NCBI GenBank assembly: GCA_030666885.1 | Contig: DAOUWY010000033.1 | Span: 1 to 11,308, forward strand | From: Methanosarcinales archaeon | GTDB taxonomy: Archaea > Halobacteriota > Methanosarcinia > Methanosarcinales > Methanocomedenaceae | DNA length: 11,308 nucleotides | Reading direction: 5' to 3' | In this document: piece after piece, positions 1-7,984 of the stretch | Numbering within the stretch: position 1 is the stretch's first letter | Layout of the letters: every line of letters begins with the position of its first letter | Notes under the pieces: generated by a model | The model's input: the letters and a program-made list of their open reading frames with translations, nothing else | Told to the model about the DNA's origin: nothing | The model's database searches: none | Translations under genes and position numbers: made by a program

Positions 1-683
1 GCGTTCTCCAGAAGTTTTACACCCTTATCGTTCATCACCTGGCAGAATGTTGCACTGCCAGCCATGTCCCCGATCACGCCCCAGTTACCACATGCAAGAT
101 CTGCATTCACAGGTATCTTAAGCGTACAGAAACGACAGCTTTCGCGCCTTCCGAAACCTGCTTCTTCCAGTTCATCGATGGCTATGGCCTTCTCTTCACC
201 GTTCTTTGTCTTAAATATCAATTTACCCTTTTCGATATCTTCACCAACCACATCTTCAGGGTCAATATCATACATTGCAGCAAGCATCTTCTTGGTAGTA
301 ACCGGATGCATACTGCCACCGCAATTCAATCCCACGACATAGGTATTATCCAGGTCGATCATATCACGCTTGGTCTGTTCAATAACAGCCTGTGCATCAC
401 ATGGTTTGGCAGGCATTGCAACCTTACGACCCATCGCATACTTTGCCAGGTTAACAGGCACTGAATGCAGACTGCCCGTAGATGCTAACACCTCATCCAC
501 ATCATCAGTGATGATAGGCACAGCTTCAAACTCATTGACATGTTTCATTACCACCACGTTCTCGACCAGTCCCTTCTCCAGGGCTGCGGCCAGTACGGCA
601 GTTACCAATCCACCGGAAGCACCGCGCTTGCGCACATCTTCATCAGTGGCATATCCTACCAGCATATCTCCTACGTTAACCAT
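1..683 (-). CDS. frhB: F420-binding FrhB/FdhB-family subunit (partial, 3' end outside window)
   Basis: Probable coenzyme F420 hydrogenase/dehydrogenase beta subunit, the flavin and [4Fe-4S] module that exchanges electrons with F420/F420H2. I translated it by hand: 227 residues are visible from the ATG at 683, and the frame is open to the window edge. Family features: an SGGLVTAVLAAALEKG segment near residues 23-38, typical of the FrhB N-terminal domain; AMPAKPCDAQAV around C95; LNCGG with C121; and ESCRFC with C183 and C186 followed by an ACGNWG stretch. These cysteines are plausible cluster ligands. FrhB proteins are usually about 280 residues, so some 50 or more are missing. The start is one base after the mvhD stop, with GGGGTGA six bases upstream. 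As the last visible gene of the Hdr operon, without a hydrogenase large subunit, it probably makes F420 the electron donor or acceptor of the complex. FdhB or FpoF-like relatives are alternatives within the same family. Confidence 0.87.
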   Translation of the reverse strand, partial: MVNVGDMLVGYATDEDVRKRGASGGLVTAVLAAALEKGLVENVVVMKHVNEFEAVPIITDDVDEVLASTGSLHSVPVNLAKYAMGRKVAMPAKPCDAQAVIEQTKRDMIDLDNTYVVGLNCGGSMHPVTTKKMLAAMYDIDPEDVVGEDIEKGKLIFKTKNGEEKAIAIDELEEAGFGRRESCRFCTLKIPVNADLACGNWGVIGDMAGSATFCQVMNDKGVKLLEN

Positions 684-684
684 C

Positions 685-1113
685 TTACTTCACCCCTTCA
701 GGTTTAAGCGGACTGGGTCCCAGTTCCTTTACCTTTGCCGTAACCTCATTTATGAAATTGGCAAACCTCTCACCTTCACTGGCAGAAATCCAGTTCAGGT
801 GCAGCCTGTCAGGCTCCAGACCCAGTTGCTGTAACATCTCTTCCAAAAAATTATACTTCACTTCGGTCTTCTCATTGCCGTTCACATAATGGCAATCACC
901 AATGTGGCATCCTGTGACCAGCACCGCATCCGCACCCTCAAGGAAAGCATTGTATACATGTAGGGGATCTATCCTGCCAGAGCACATGACCCTGATAACC
1001 CTGGTCGATGCTGGCTGCTGGAACCTGCCCATACCTGCCGTATCAGCTCCGCCGTAACTACACCAGTTGCAGCAAAACGCCACTATCTTGGGTTCCCATC
1101 CTTCTTCGGCCAT
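685..1113 (-). CDS. mvhD: MvhD-type [2Fe-2S] electron-transfer subunit, copy next to frhB
   Basis: Small MvhD/delta-subunit iron-sulfur protein of 142 residues, a normal family length. In MvhAGD-HdrABC complexes this subunit passes electrons from the input enzyme to HdrA. Visible motifs are FCCNWCSY (C14, C15, C18), RVMCSGRIDP (C44) and TGCHIGDCHY (C69, C74), which supply the cluster cysteines. A GTG at 1117-1119 would extend the protein by two residues. The ATG at 1111-1113 is preferred because GGAGGTG (1119-1125) lies five bases before it and the N-terminus then matches the second MvhD in this operon. The gap to the upstream hdrA stop is two bases. It is clearly paralogous to the MvhD at 3100-3522, roughly half identical by eye. 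Its place between hdrA and frhB suggests it bridges the F420 subunit and the canonical HdrA. Confidence 0.93.
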   Translation of the reverse strand: MAEEGWEPKIVAFCCNWCSYGGADTAGMGRFQQPASTRVIRVMCSGRIDPLHVYNAFLEGADAVLVTGCHIGDCHYVNGNEKTEVKYNFLEEMLQQLGLEPDRLHLNWISASEGERFANFINEVTAKVKELGPSPLKPEGVK

Positions 1114-1115
1114 GA

Positions 1116-3098
1116 TCACACCTCCCCGTAAGCAAACACATTCTTAACCTGTGCCAGCAGCTGTTCATTCTTGAAATGACTCTGATTCAAAGCACCTGTA
1201 GGACAGGCTGCCATGCAGGTACCGCAACCCTTGCACAGGGCTGTGATGATCTTCAACTTATCATCTTCAACTGACAGCGCCTGGAATGGACACATAGGTA
1301 CGCACACACCGCAACCCACACAGATATCTTCATCCACTTTAGCAGTTATTCCCTCGGTAAGGGCCTTGCCCTGTGCCAAAAACCGTGTTGCACGGGCCGC
1401 ACATGCACTGCCCTGGGAAATTGAATATGGAATATCCTTGGGTCCCTGGGTCATACCGCCGATAAATATACCGTCCAGTGTAGTGTCAACAGGTTTCAAC
1501 TTCGGATGTGCTTCCATCATGAATCCGTCCGCAGCCTTACTTACCTTCAGGATCTGCCGCACTGTCTCAGTACTCTCTGACGCCACCGCACCTACACTCA
1601 GTACCATCAGGTCAAGTTCCAGGTTTACGATCTCATTGGTCAGGGTATCCTCTATCCTAGCAATAATATTATGGTCGTCATCCTCGGTAACCTCTGCAGG
1701 TCTGCCTCTTATGAACCTGATACCCATATCCCTTGCCCTGTTATAGAACTCCTCATACATCCTGAAAGGTGTCCTCATATCCATATACATAATATATACT
1801 TCTGTTTCAGGATATTTTTCCTTGAGCAACTGGGCATTCTTTAGGGATGCCATACAACAGAAACTGGAACAATATATGTTAGAATTCTGATCCCTGCTAC
1901 CAACACACTGTACAAACCCTATTCGCTTGGGTGGCTTAACATCGCTGGGTCGTACTACTTTACCCATTGTCGGTCCGCTGGCATTGATAAGCCGCTCGAA
2001 CTCCATAGTAGTGATCACATTATCATACAAACCGAAACCAAAATCATTGTTCGGTTCAGGATCGTACACATCATAACCCGCAGTCACCACAATAACACCC
2101 ACATCAAGTTCAGAGAAGGTTTCCTGCTGGTCCATATCAATAGCACCGCGCTCGCATGCTTTTATGCACGCACCGCAGTCAATGCAAATTGATTTATCCA
2201 CCAGTGCCCTCAATGGCACTGCCTGGGGGAATGGGGTATAGATGGCTTTCCTGGTACCTATCCCTTCATTGAACTCAATATATGGTACTTCGACAGGGCA
2301 CTTTTCCGTACACAGGCCGCATCCGGTACACTCATCTATATTGAGATACCGCGGCTTATGCTTCACCTTTACCTTAAAGTTACCCACATAACCATCAACT
2401 TCCTCCACTTCAGAGTAGCTCATTATCTCAATATTTTCATTCCTGGCAACTTCCACCATCTTAGGACCAAGAATACAGATACTGCAATCATTTGTCGGGA
2501 ACGTCTTGTCAAGCTGGGCCATCTTGCCGCCGATTGAAGGTCCCTGTTCCACCAGGTATACCTGGAATCCCATATCGCCAATATCCATGGCTGCCTGCAT
2601 ACCTGTGACACCAGCGCCTATAACCAGCGCTTTATTCGTCACCGGCACTTCGCTTGACTCTAAAGGCTCCAGTAATGCAGCCCTTGCCACACCCATTCGG
2701 ACAAGCTCTTTTGCCTTCCTGGTAGCGTCTTCTTTCTCCCACATGTGTATCCAGCTGCAGTGTTCCCTGATGTTCACGAACTCGAACAGGTATTGATTTA
2801 GCCCTGCTTCTTCTACACAGGCCCTGAAAATGGGTTCGTGGGTCTTAGGCGTACATGACGCCACAAGCACACGGTTCAGGTTCAGATCCTTGATGGCATT
2901 CTTTATCTCTGCCTGTCCCGCATCACTGCATGTATATTTATTAACCACGGATGTGACCACATTTGGAAGAGTGGAAATATAATCTGCCACTGCATAACAG
3001 TCCACTGCACCTGCGATGTTCACACCGCATTCACAGATGAAAGCTCCAATTCTCAATTCCTCTGGTTCTTCATTTGTTATTGCTTCTTGTTCAGTCAT
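1116..3098 (-). CDS. hdrA: Heterodisulfide reductase subunit A (HdrA), canonical architecture
   Basis: Flavoprotein subunit of cytoplasmic heterodisulfide reductase, where electron bifurcation takes place in HdrABC complexes. At 660 residues it has the usual length and full domain order. The N-terminal HdrA domain has C22xC24, C57, SCTPKTHEP (C82) and REHC (C114). The FAD Rossmann motif GAGVTG is at 161-166, and the flavin-domain Cys pair DCSIC at 205/208 (a Sec site in some Methanococcales, from memory; TGC here). Two [4Fe-4S] motifs are inserted at C257-C267 and C305-C315. A further cluster set is C398, C410, C414 and C415. C-terminal ferredoxin motifs are CVGCGVCVPMCP and CKGCGTCMAACP. The ATG at 3098 has AGGAGG six bases upstream and lies one base after the preceding mvhD stop. 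It is the third HdrA flavin core of this operon, so it may form its own branch with the downstream MvhD and FrhB. Confidence 0.96.
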   Translation of the reverse strand: MTEQEAITNEEPEELRIGAFICECGVNIAGAVDCYAVADYISTLPNVVTSVVNKYTCSDAGQAEIKNAIKDLNLNRVLVASCTPKTHEPIFRACVEEAGLNQYLFEFVNIREHCSWIHMWEKEDATRKAKELVRMGVARAALLEPLESSEVPVTNKALVIGAGVTGMQAAMDIGDMGFQVYLVEQGPSIGGKMAQLDKTFPTNDCSICILGPKMVEVARNENIEIMSYSEVEEVDGYVGNFKVKVKHKPRYLNIDECTGCGLCTEKCPVEVPYIEFNEGIGTRKAIYTPFPQAVPLRALVDKSICIDCGACIKACERGAIDMDQQETFSELDVGVIVVTAGYDVYDPEPNNDFGFGLYDNVITTMEFERLINASGPTMGKVVRPSDVKPPKRIGFVQCVGSRDQNSNIYCSSFCCMASLKNAQLLKEKYPETEVYIMYMDMRTPFRMYEEFYNRARDMGIRFIRGRPAEVTEDDDHNIIARIEDTLTNEIVNLELDLMVLSVGAVASESTETVRQILKVSKAADGFMMEAHPKLKPVDTTLDGIFIGGMTQGPKDIPYSISQGSACAARATRFLAQGKALTEGITAKVDEDICVGCGVCVPMCPFQALSVEDDKLKIITALCKGCGTCMAACPTGALNQSHFKNEQLLAQVKNVFAYGEV

Positions 3099-3099
3099 G

Positions 3100-3522
3100 T
3101 TATTCCTCCTTTGCTTTTTCCTTTAGAGGATTAGGGCCCAATGCCCTTATCTTTTCTACAAAATCAGTATTAGTCTCCTGGAATTTCTTACCCTCAGCTG
3201 CTGAGACCCACTCCAGATGGAGCCTGTCCTTCAGACCGAGGTGTTCTAATGCATCTACGATCTCCTTCATCCTCTCATCAGTATGAATATTACCTTCGAT
3301 ATAGTGGCAGTCGCCTATATGGCAGCCTGTTACCAATATACCGTCAGTGCCTTCCTTTAACGCTTCAAGGATATGTATCGGTTCAATTCTGCTGCTGCAC
3401 ATCACCCTTATGATACGGTTGTTTGTGGGATACTGCAATCGTGATACACCTGCCAGATCGGCTCCGGCGTAACTGCACCAGTTGCAGCAGAATGTTAATA
3501 TGTCAGGTTCGAAATCGCTCAT
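3100..3522 (-). CDS. mvhD: MvhD-type [2Fe-2S] electron-transfer subunit, copy next to the fused HdrA
   Basis: A second MvhD-family protein of 140 residues, full length for the family. It carries FCCNWCSY (C12, C13, C16), RVMCSSRIEP (C42) and TGCHIGDCHY (C67, C72), the same cysteine set as the copy at 685-1113. The ATG at 3522 directly follows the stop of the double-length hdrA with no gap, and a G-rich Shine-Dalgarno (3529-3537) lies six bases upstream, so translation is probably coupled. The conserved cysteines and shared length argue that both copies work. Because each mvhD follows its own hdrA, the pair looks like a duplicated hdrA-mvhD unit. This copy may serve the fused HdrA, which together with it resembles a QmoA-QmoB arrangement (QmoB carries an MvhD-like C-terminus in sulfate reducers); that comparison is inference. 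Confidence 0.93.
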   Translation of the reverse strand: MSDFEPDILTFCCNWCSYAGADLAGVSRLQYPTNNRIIRVMCSSRIEPIHILEALKEGTDGILVTGCHIGDCHYIEGNIHTDERMKEIVDALEHLGLKDRLHLEWVSAAEGKKFQETNTDFVEKIRALGPNPLKEKAKEE

Positions 3523-6500
3523 TTATATCCCCTCCCCATAAGCTTTTATTACAGCCATTATCTGGGGTGTTGTGAAATGTCTTGCAGTTATTGCACCGGT
3601 CGGACATTCAGCTGCACAGCATCCGCATCCTTTGCATACTGCCGGGTTGATCTCGCTCTTCTTTGTGATATATACGATCTCTTCGGTTTCGACCGTAACC
3701 TCTTTGAGTTCAGGTGCATTGTACGGACATACCAGGGTACACCGACCGCAGCCAATGCATAACTCGGGGTCAACCACTGATACATTTCCTATAGTCTCAA
3801 GGAAATCCCTTGAAAGGATAGTACATGCACGGGATGCTGCCGCAGATGCCTGGCTGACAGATTCGTCAACCAGTTTAGGCGCCTGTGAAGTTCCGGCTAA
3901 GAACACACCATCTGTCGCACATTCTACTGGTCGCAATTTAATATGCGCCTCCAGGAAGAACCTGTTAGCATCCAGCGTTACCTTGAACATCGGTGCGAGC
4001 AGTTCATTTGTTTCGGGAGTGACCATAGGTGCACTCAAGACCATCAGGTCGTAATTGATCTCGAAATCCATATTCATCAGGTGATCGAATATACGCACTG
4101 TTTTTTCGCTCACTTCCGGCTCCTTGTCCTCAGTATAGCGCATAAATACCACACCAAGTTCCCTGGCTTTGGTATACAGCTCCTCCCAGACCCCAAAGGT
4201 TCTGATATCCCTATACAATATAGTAACATTCCTATCGGGATCGGATTCTTTTAGCCGGATGGCATTCTTCATTGCAACAGTACAGCATGCTCTGGAACAG
4301 TAAGGCCTCTCATCATTTCGCCCGCCTGCACACTGTATGAACACTACATTCTTGGCATCCACACCTTCATCCAGCTTTTGTTCAAGCTGGCTTTCGGTTA
4401 TGATATTGGAATATTCGCCGTATGAGAAGTAACCTTCAGGCTCAAGTTCATTTGCACCGGTAGCAATAATTGCTACACCGAACTCAATATCCTCATCAAC
4501 ATTCGCACCTTTGATATGACCCTTGAAATTACCCATAGAACCTTCCTGCTCAGTCAGTTCAGTTTCTATGTGCACAGTAATATTCGGGTTGGATTCCACT
4601 TTCTGTATTATGGGTTCCAGTACTTCCTTAGTTGTCCGTCCGTCCTGGAGATGTGTGAACTTAAGCAGCATTCCTCCAAGTTCAGACTCTTTCTCAAGAA
4701 GCGTCACTTTGAATCCTTTTTCAGCAATATCAAGTGCAGCGTTCATACCTGCGATACCACCACCGATCACAAGAGCGTCCTTATTGAACTCAAGTTTCTC
4801 CTGGTACAGCGGCTGAAGCAGATTGGCTCTTGATACACTCATCCTGATAATATCCTTGGCCTTTTTAGTAGCTTCTTCTTTATTGTTCTGGTGGACCCAG
4901 CTGCAGTGTTCCCTGATATTGGCCAGCTCGAACAAATACGGGTTGAGACCCGCTTCCATAAGTGTTTCCCTGAACAAAGGCTCATGGGTTCTTGGCGTAC
5001 ATGATGCAACTACCATATGGTTCAGGTTATGCTCCCTGACCAGATCAGCAATACCCTCCAGACTATCCGTACTGCAGGCATATACTTCCTCTTTTGCAAG
5101 TACAACATGCGGTAGTGTCTTAGCATACTCTACTACATCAGGTACATCTACTATATTGCCAATGTTTATTCCGCAGCGGCATACTACCACACCGGTCCTG
5201 ATCTCATCCCCCATATCCTTCTCAGGCGGGTATTTTTTCTCAGTTACCAGGTTCCCTCTTTCACTGGATAACAACGATGCTGCTTTACTTGCAGCTCCGC
5301 TGGCATCTGCCACAGTATCAGGGATATCCTTCGGAGCCTGCATGGCACCGCAAACGAAGATACCAGGTTTTGACGTCTCCAACGGATGATCTATCTTTGT
5401 CTTGACAAAATCGTTATCATCCATCTCCACGCCTGCTATCTTTGCCAGGTTCTTGCTGCTGTCCGAGGGTGTAAGTCCGATAGACAGCACGATCATATCA
5501 AACTCTTCGCGTTTGATCCCGCTGCCGTCCTCTGCCTCATATTTTAAAGAGATATTATCTGTCACAGGGTCAACTTCCACACCAGACGGGCGGCTGTTGA
5601 TAAAACGTATTCCCTTCTCATTCTTAGCCTTCTGGTAGAATTCCTCGAATCCCTTACCAAAAGCACGTATATCAATATTGAAAATAGTAGTCTCAAGATC
5701 AAGATCGTGTTCCATAGCCACCATAGCTTCTTTGGTGGCATACATACAGCAAACACTGCTGCAGGTATTGCGTCCTATCTCAGGACTCCTGGAACCTACA
5801 CACTGTATCCAGGCTATTCTCCTCGGATGCGACCCGTCAGCAAGTGTCACATGACCTTCGAAGGGTCCTGATGAACTCAGTTGCCTCTCGAATTCCAGTG
5901 ATGAGACCACATTGGGATGGTCGATCCTGTACTGCTCCAGGTTTGAAGCATCGTAGGGTTCGAACCCGGTATTTAAGATAACACTTCCAACATTAATGTC
6001 TACTTCTTTGTCCGTATCCTCGAAATTAATAGCATCGTTCTCGCATGCTTTCTGGCAATTGCCGCATTTACCCTTGTTCAGGTATAAGCAGTGATCCGCA
6101 TCAATGGTAAATACTCTCGGTACTGCCTGTGGGAATGCCAGGTAGATGGCTTTTCTGTTATTCTGGCCTTCATTGTATTCATCAGGCACTTTAACAGGAC
6201 ATTTGGAAACGCACAACTCGCAGGCAGTACACTTATCATAATCCACGTATGTAGCCTTATTCTTCACAGTTACTGTGAAATCTCCGGGTTCACCTGTAAT
6301 TCCTGTGATCTCACTGTAGGTCATGAGTTCAATATTAGGATGGCGGGCCACTTCAGCCAGTTTTGGAGATAGGGTGCACATCGAACAGTCCAGTGTCGGG
6401 AATGTCTTATCCAGCTGGGCCATCTTGCCACCAATGGTTGTGCTGCTCTCGATCAAATAAACTTTCAATCCGCTGCTTGCCAGATCAATGGCACTCTGGA

Positions 6501-6552
6501 TACCAGCTATTCCTCCGCCGGCAATAGCCACAGCACCAACTAATTTACTCAT
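3523..6552 (-). CDS. hdrA: Double-core HdrA fusion protein, 1009 residues
   Basis: One chain with two HdrA-type flavin cores. Core A (about 1-430): FAD motif GGGIAG 12-17, DCSMC (C56, C59), inserted ferredoxin motifs C108-C118 and C155/C163/C166/C170, and the cluster set C251, C264, C268, C269. It has no N-terminal HdrA domain and no terminal ferredoxins. After a charged linker, core B (about 450-1009) starts with an HdrA N-domain (C458xC460, C493, SCTPRTHEP C518, REHC C550). Then come FAD motif GGGIAG 597-602 and C741, C752, C756, C757. It lacks DCSxC and the ferredoxin insert, but ends with CIGCGRCTLVCP and CKGCGCCAAECP. Canonical HdrA is near 650 residues and dimeric, so this may be a dimer in one polypeptide. 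An upstream ATG (6597) has no Shine-Dalgarno; the ATG at 6552 has GAGGTG six bases before it and overlaps hdrB by eight bases. Confidence 0.93.
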   Translation of the reverse strand: MSKLVGAVAIAGGGIAGIQSAIDLASSGLKVYLIESSTTIGGKMAQLDKTFPTLDCSMCTLSPKLAEVARHPNIELMTYSEITGITGEPGDFTVTVKNKATYVDYDKCTACELCVSKCPVKVPDEYNEGQNNRKAIYLAFPQAVPRVFTIDADHCLYLNKGKCGNCQKACENDAINFEDTDKEVDINVGSVILNTGFEPYDASNLEQYRIDHPNVVSSLEFERQLSSSGPFEGHVTLADGSHPRRIAWIQCVGSRSPEIGRNTCSSVCCMYATKEAMVAMEHDLDLETTIFNIDIRAFGKGFEEFYQKAKNEKGIRFINSRPSGVEVDPVTDNISLKYEAEDGSGIKREEFDMIVLSIGLTPSDSSKNLAKIAGVEMDDNDFVKTKIDHPLETSKPGIFVCGAMQAPKDIPDTVADASGAASKAASLLSSERGNLVTEKKYPPEKDMGDEIRTGVVVCRCGINIGNIVDVPDVVEYAKTLPHVVLAKEEVYACSTDSLEGIADLVREHNLNHMVVASCTPRTHEPLFRETLMEAGLNPYLFELANIREHCSWVHQNNKEEATKKAKDIIRMSVSRANLLQPLYQEKLEFNKDALVIGGGIAGMNAALDIAEKGFKVTLLEKESELGGMLLKFTHLQDGRTTKEVLEPIIQKVESNPNITVHIETELTEQEGSMGNFKGHIKGANVDEDIEFGVAIIATGANELEPEGYFSYGEYSNIITESQLEQKLDEGVDAKNVVFIQCAGGRNDERPYCSRACCTVAMKNAIRLKESDPDRNVTILYRDIRTFGVWEELYTKARELGVVFMRYTEDKEPEVSEKTVRIFDHLMNMDFEINYDLMVLSAPMVTPETNELLAPMFKVTLDANRFFLEAHIKLRPVECATDGVFLAGTSQAPKLVDESVSQASAAASRACTILSRDFLETIGNVSVVDPELCIGCGRCTLVCPYNAPELKEVTVETEEIVYITKKSEINPAVCKGCGCCAAECPTGAITARHFTTPQIMAVIKAYGEGI

Positions 6553-7450
6553 TTGCACCACCTCTGATCCTCTCGATCTTTTTATTAAATTCTTCATTTA
6601 CTATCAGGTTCTGGTCAATACCCAGTTCACTCAACGGAAGACCCATAGCAAGTCCCAGAAGCTGTGAATAATGCACAACAGGTATATCATATACCTTATC
6701 GAATTTTTTCTTGACCTCTGTCTGGCCGACATCAAACTGCAGGTGACAGAAAGGACATGCATCAATGATACAATCCACACCGGCTGCTTTCATGTGCTCC
6801 AGTTTGTTCACAACCATCTGGAGTGAAGTATCAAGTACTGCCGTACGTGCACCGCCGCCTGCTCCGCAACATGCCATTTTATCCTCATAGTCCACACTGG
6901 TAGCGCCAGTTGCTTCTACAAGTTCATCAAAGAACCTGGGGTTCTCCACACTTCCAAGATGCCTCTCTTTACTTGGTTTGACCAGATGGCATCCGTAGTG
7001 AAGGGCAACGTTGAGGCCCATAGGGATGGTAACTGCTGCTTTGATCTTTTCAGGTCCTACTTCCTGGGAAAGGTACTCGATAATGTGGCGCACTTCGATC
7101 GTACCTTTAAATTCATGTCCGATCTCCTTTAATATCTTATTAACTTCTTCTTTAAGTCCCGGGTCTTCTTTCATGATATTGTTGGCATCGACCAGGGATC
7201 CGAAACACCCGTTACATACAGTAAGGATATCCAGTCCCATCTCTTCCGAAAGCGTTACATTCCTGGATGCAAGTGCCAGCCATGTGATCTTGTCAAATGA
7301 CCGAAACACTCCTGGAGCAGGACAGCAGGAAGCACCTTTAAGGTCTACCAGTTCAATGCCCAGTTTTTCAAGTGTTTTTACAGTAGCAACTTCTATGCCG
7401 GGATATCGGTTAGGTGCAATACAACCCAGGAAGAATGATAATTTACTCAT
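6545..7450 (-). CDS. hdrB: Heterodisulfide reductase subunit B (HdrB)
   Basis: Catalytic subunit that cleaves or forms the CoM-S-S-CoB disulfide on two noncubane [4Fe-4S] clusters held by CCG domains. The 301 residues contain both complete motifs: C10, C42-C43, C79xxC82 and C154, C194-C195, C232xxC235. The first cysteine sits in FFLGC, the usual HdrB N-terminus, and the ACCGAGGG motif is intact. Length is normal for the family. The ATG at 7450 shares an ATGA overlap with the hdrC stop and has AGGAGG seven bases upstream. The 3' end overlaps the start of the double hdrA. Preserved cysteine ligands indicate a working active site. The true substrate could be another disulfide or a thiol pair, since HdrB-like proteins also occur outside methane metabolism. 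Confidence 0.95.
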   Translation of the reverse strand: MSKLSFFLGCIAPNRYPGIEVATVKTLEKLGIELVDLKGASCCPAPGVFRSFDKITWLALASRNVTLSEEMGLDILTVCNGCFGSLVDANNIMKEDPGLKEEVNKILKEIGHEFKGTIEVRHIIEYLSQEVGPEKIKAAVTIPMGLNVALHYGCHLVKPSKERHLGSVENPRFFDELVEATGATSVDYEDKMACCGAGGGARTAVLDTSLQMVVNKLEHMKAAGVDCIIDACPFCHLQFDVGQTEVKKKFDKVYDIPVVHYSQLLGLAMGLPLSELGIDQNLIVNEEFNKKIERIRGGANE

Positions 7451-7983
7451 GATGTTTCCTCCTTATCAGCAACAAGTTCATCAAAACCAGTAATCTTTAT
7501 CAATTTTTGAACCTCACCCAGTGCATCCTCGAACTTATGCACAGTAGGCGGAGTATCATCCAGTCCTACGTCCTTGCGTTTCTCTTTAGCATCGTCATTA
7601 ATTGGAACTGCATGTCCGAACTTGATCACCAACTGGCTTACCTTCCTGTGATTATCAAGCATGATACCATTATCGATTGCAATGGTCCTGATCTTTAGCA
7701 GGGTATCCACATTCTTTACACCTTGGGGACACCTCTCCTGGCATTTATAACATGTAGTGCAGTACCAGAGATACGGGCTGTTCAACAGGGCATCCTTCAT
7801 GCCAAGGTTTGCCATACGCAGGAACTTACGGATATTGTATTCGGGTTCCTGTTCGGCCATGGGACATCCGGAAGTACATCCTGTACAGTTAAAGCACAGG
7901 GTGATTTTATCGGCATCCGGTTCCTTGAACACCTCATCCCTGAACTCCATATCAAAATCAGATGTTTTAATAATATCACTCAT
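7447..7983 (-). CDS. hdrC: Heterodisulfide reductase subunit C (HdrC)
   Basis: Small ferredoxin-like subunit that carries electrons from HdrA to HdrB. The 178-residue form has two [4Fe-4S] motifs, C30/C33/C36/C40 and C75/C78/C81/C85, each in a CxxCxxCxxxCP pattern, and the normal HdrC length. A longer open frame reaches 8067, but its extra 28 residues lie over the end of the upstream gene and look non-native. The ATG at 7983 is preferred because GGGAGGT (7991-7997) lies seven bases upstream and the resulting MSDIIKTSDFDMEFR start is typical. The preceding gene stops one base before this start, and the 3' end overlaps hdrB by four bases, the classic hdrCB arrangement. Confidence 0.94.
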   Translation of the reverse strand: MSDIIKTSDFDMEFRDEVFKEPDADKITLCFNCTGCTSGCPMAEQEPEYNIRKFLRMANLGMKDALLNSPYLWYCTTCYKCQERCPQGVKNVDTLLKIRTIAIDNGIMLDNHRKVSQLVIKFGHAVPINDDAKEKRKDVGLDDTPPTVHKFEDALGEVQKLIKITGFDELVADKEETS

Positions 7984-7984
7984 A

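Noticed and set aside
155..170. Unusual C-x7-C-x2-C-x3-C spacing of one ferredoxin motif in core A of the fused HdrA (residue numbers given), considered as a degenerate cluster
   Set aside because: All four cysteines are present, and I recall the same long-spaced motif in other HdrA proteins, so it is probably a normal variant.
370..834. Plus-strand open frame across the frhB/mvhD junction
   Set aside because: It is antisense to two conserved genes, with no domain and a composition typical of a shadow frame.
2461..2500. Possible selenocysteine codon at the DCSIC site of the canonical HdrA
   Set aside because: The codons read TGC and TGT; there is no in-frame TGA.
4823..5389. Long plus-strand open frame opposite the double hdrA
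   Set aside because: It is antisense to the core A/core B junction of a clearly conserved protein; the Ser/Thr-rich translation has no recognisable motif.
6553..6597. N-terminal extension of the double HdrA by 15 residues
   Set aside because: It reads through the end of hdrB, lacks a Shine-Dalgarno, and would place a tail before the Rossmann fold that normally begins at the N-terminus of such a core.
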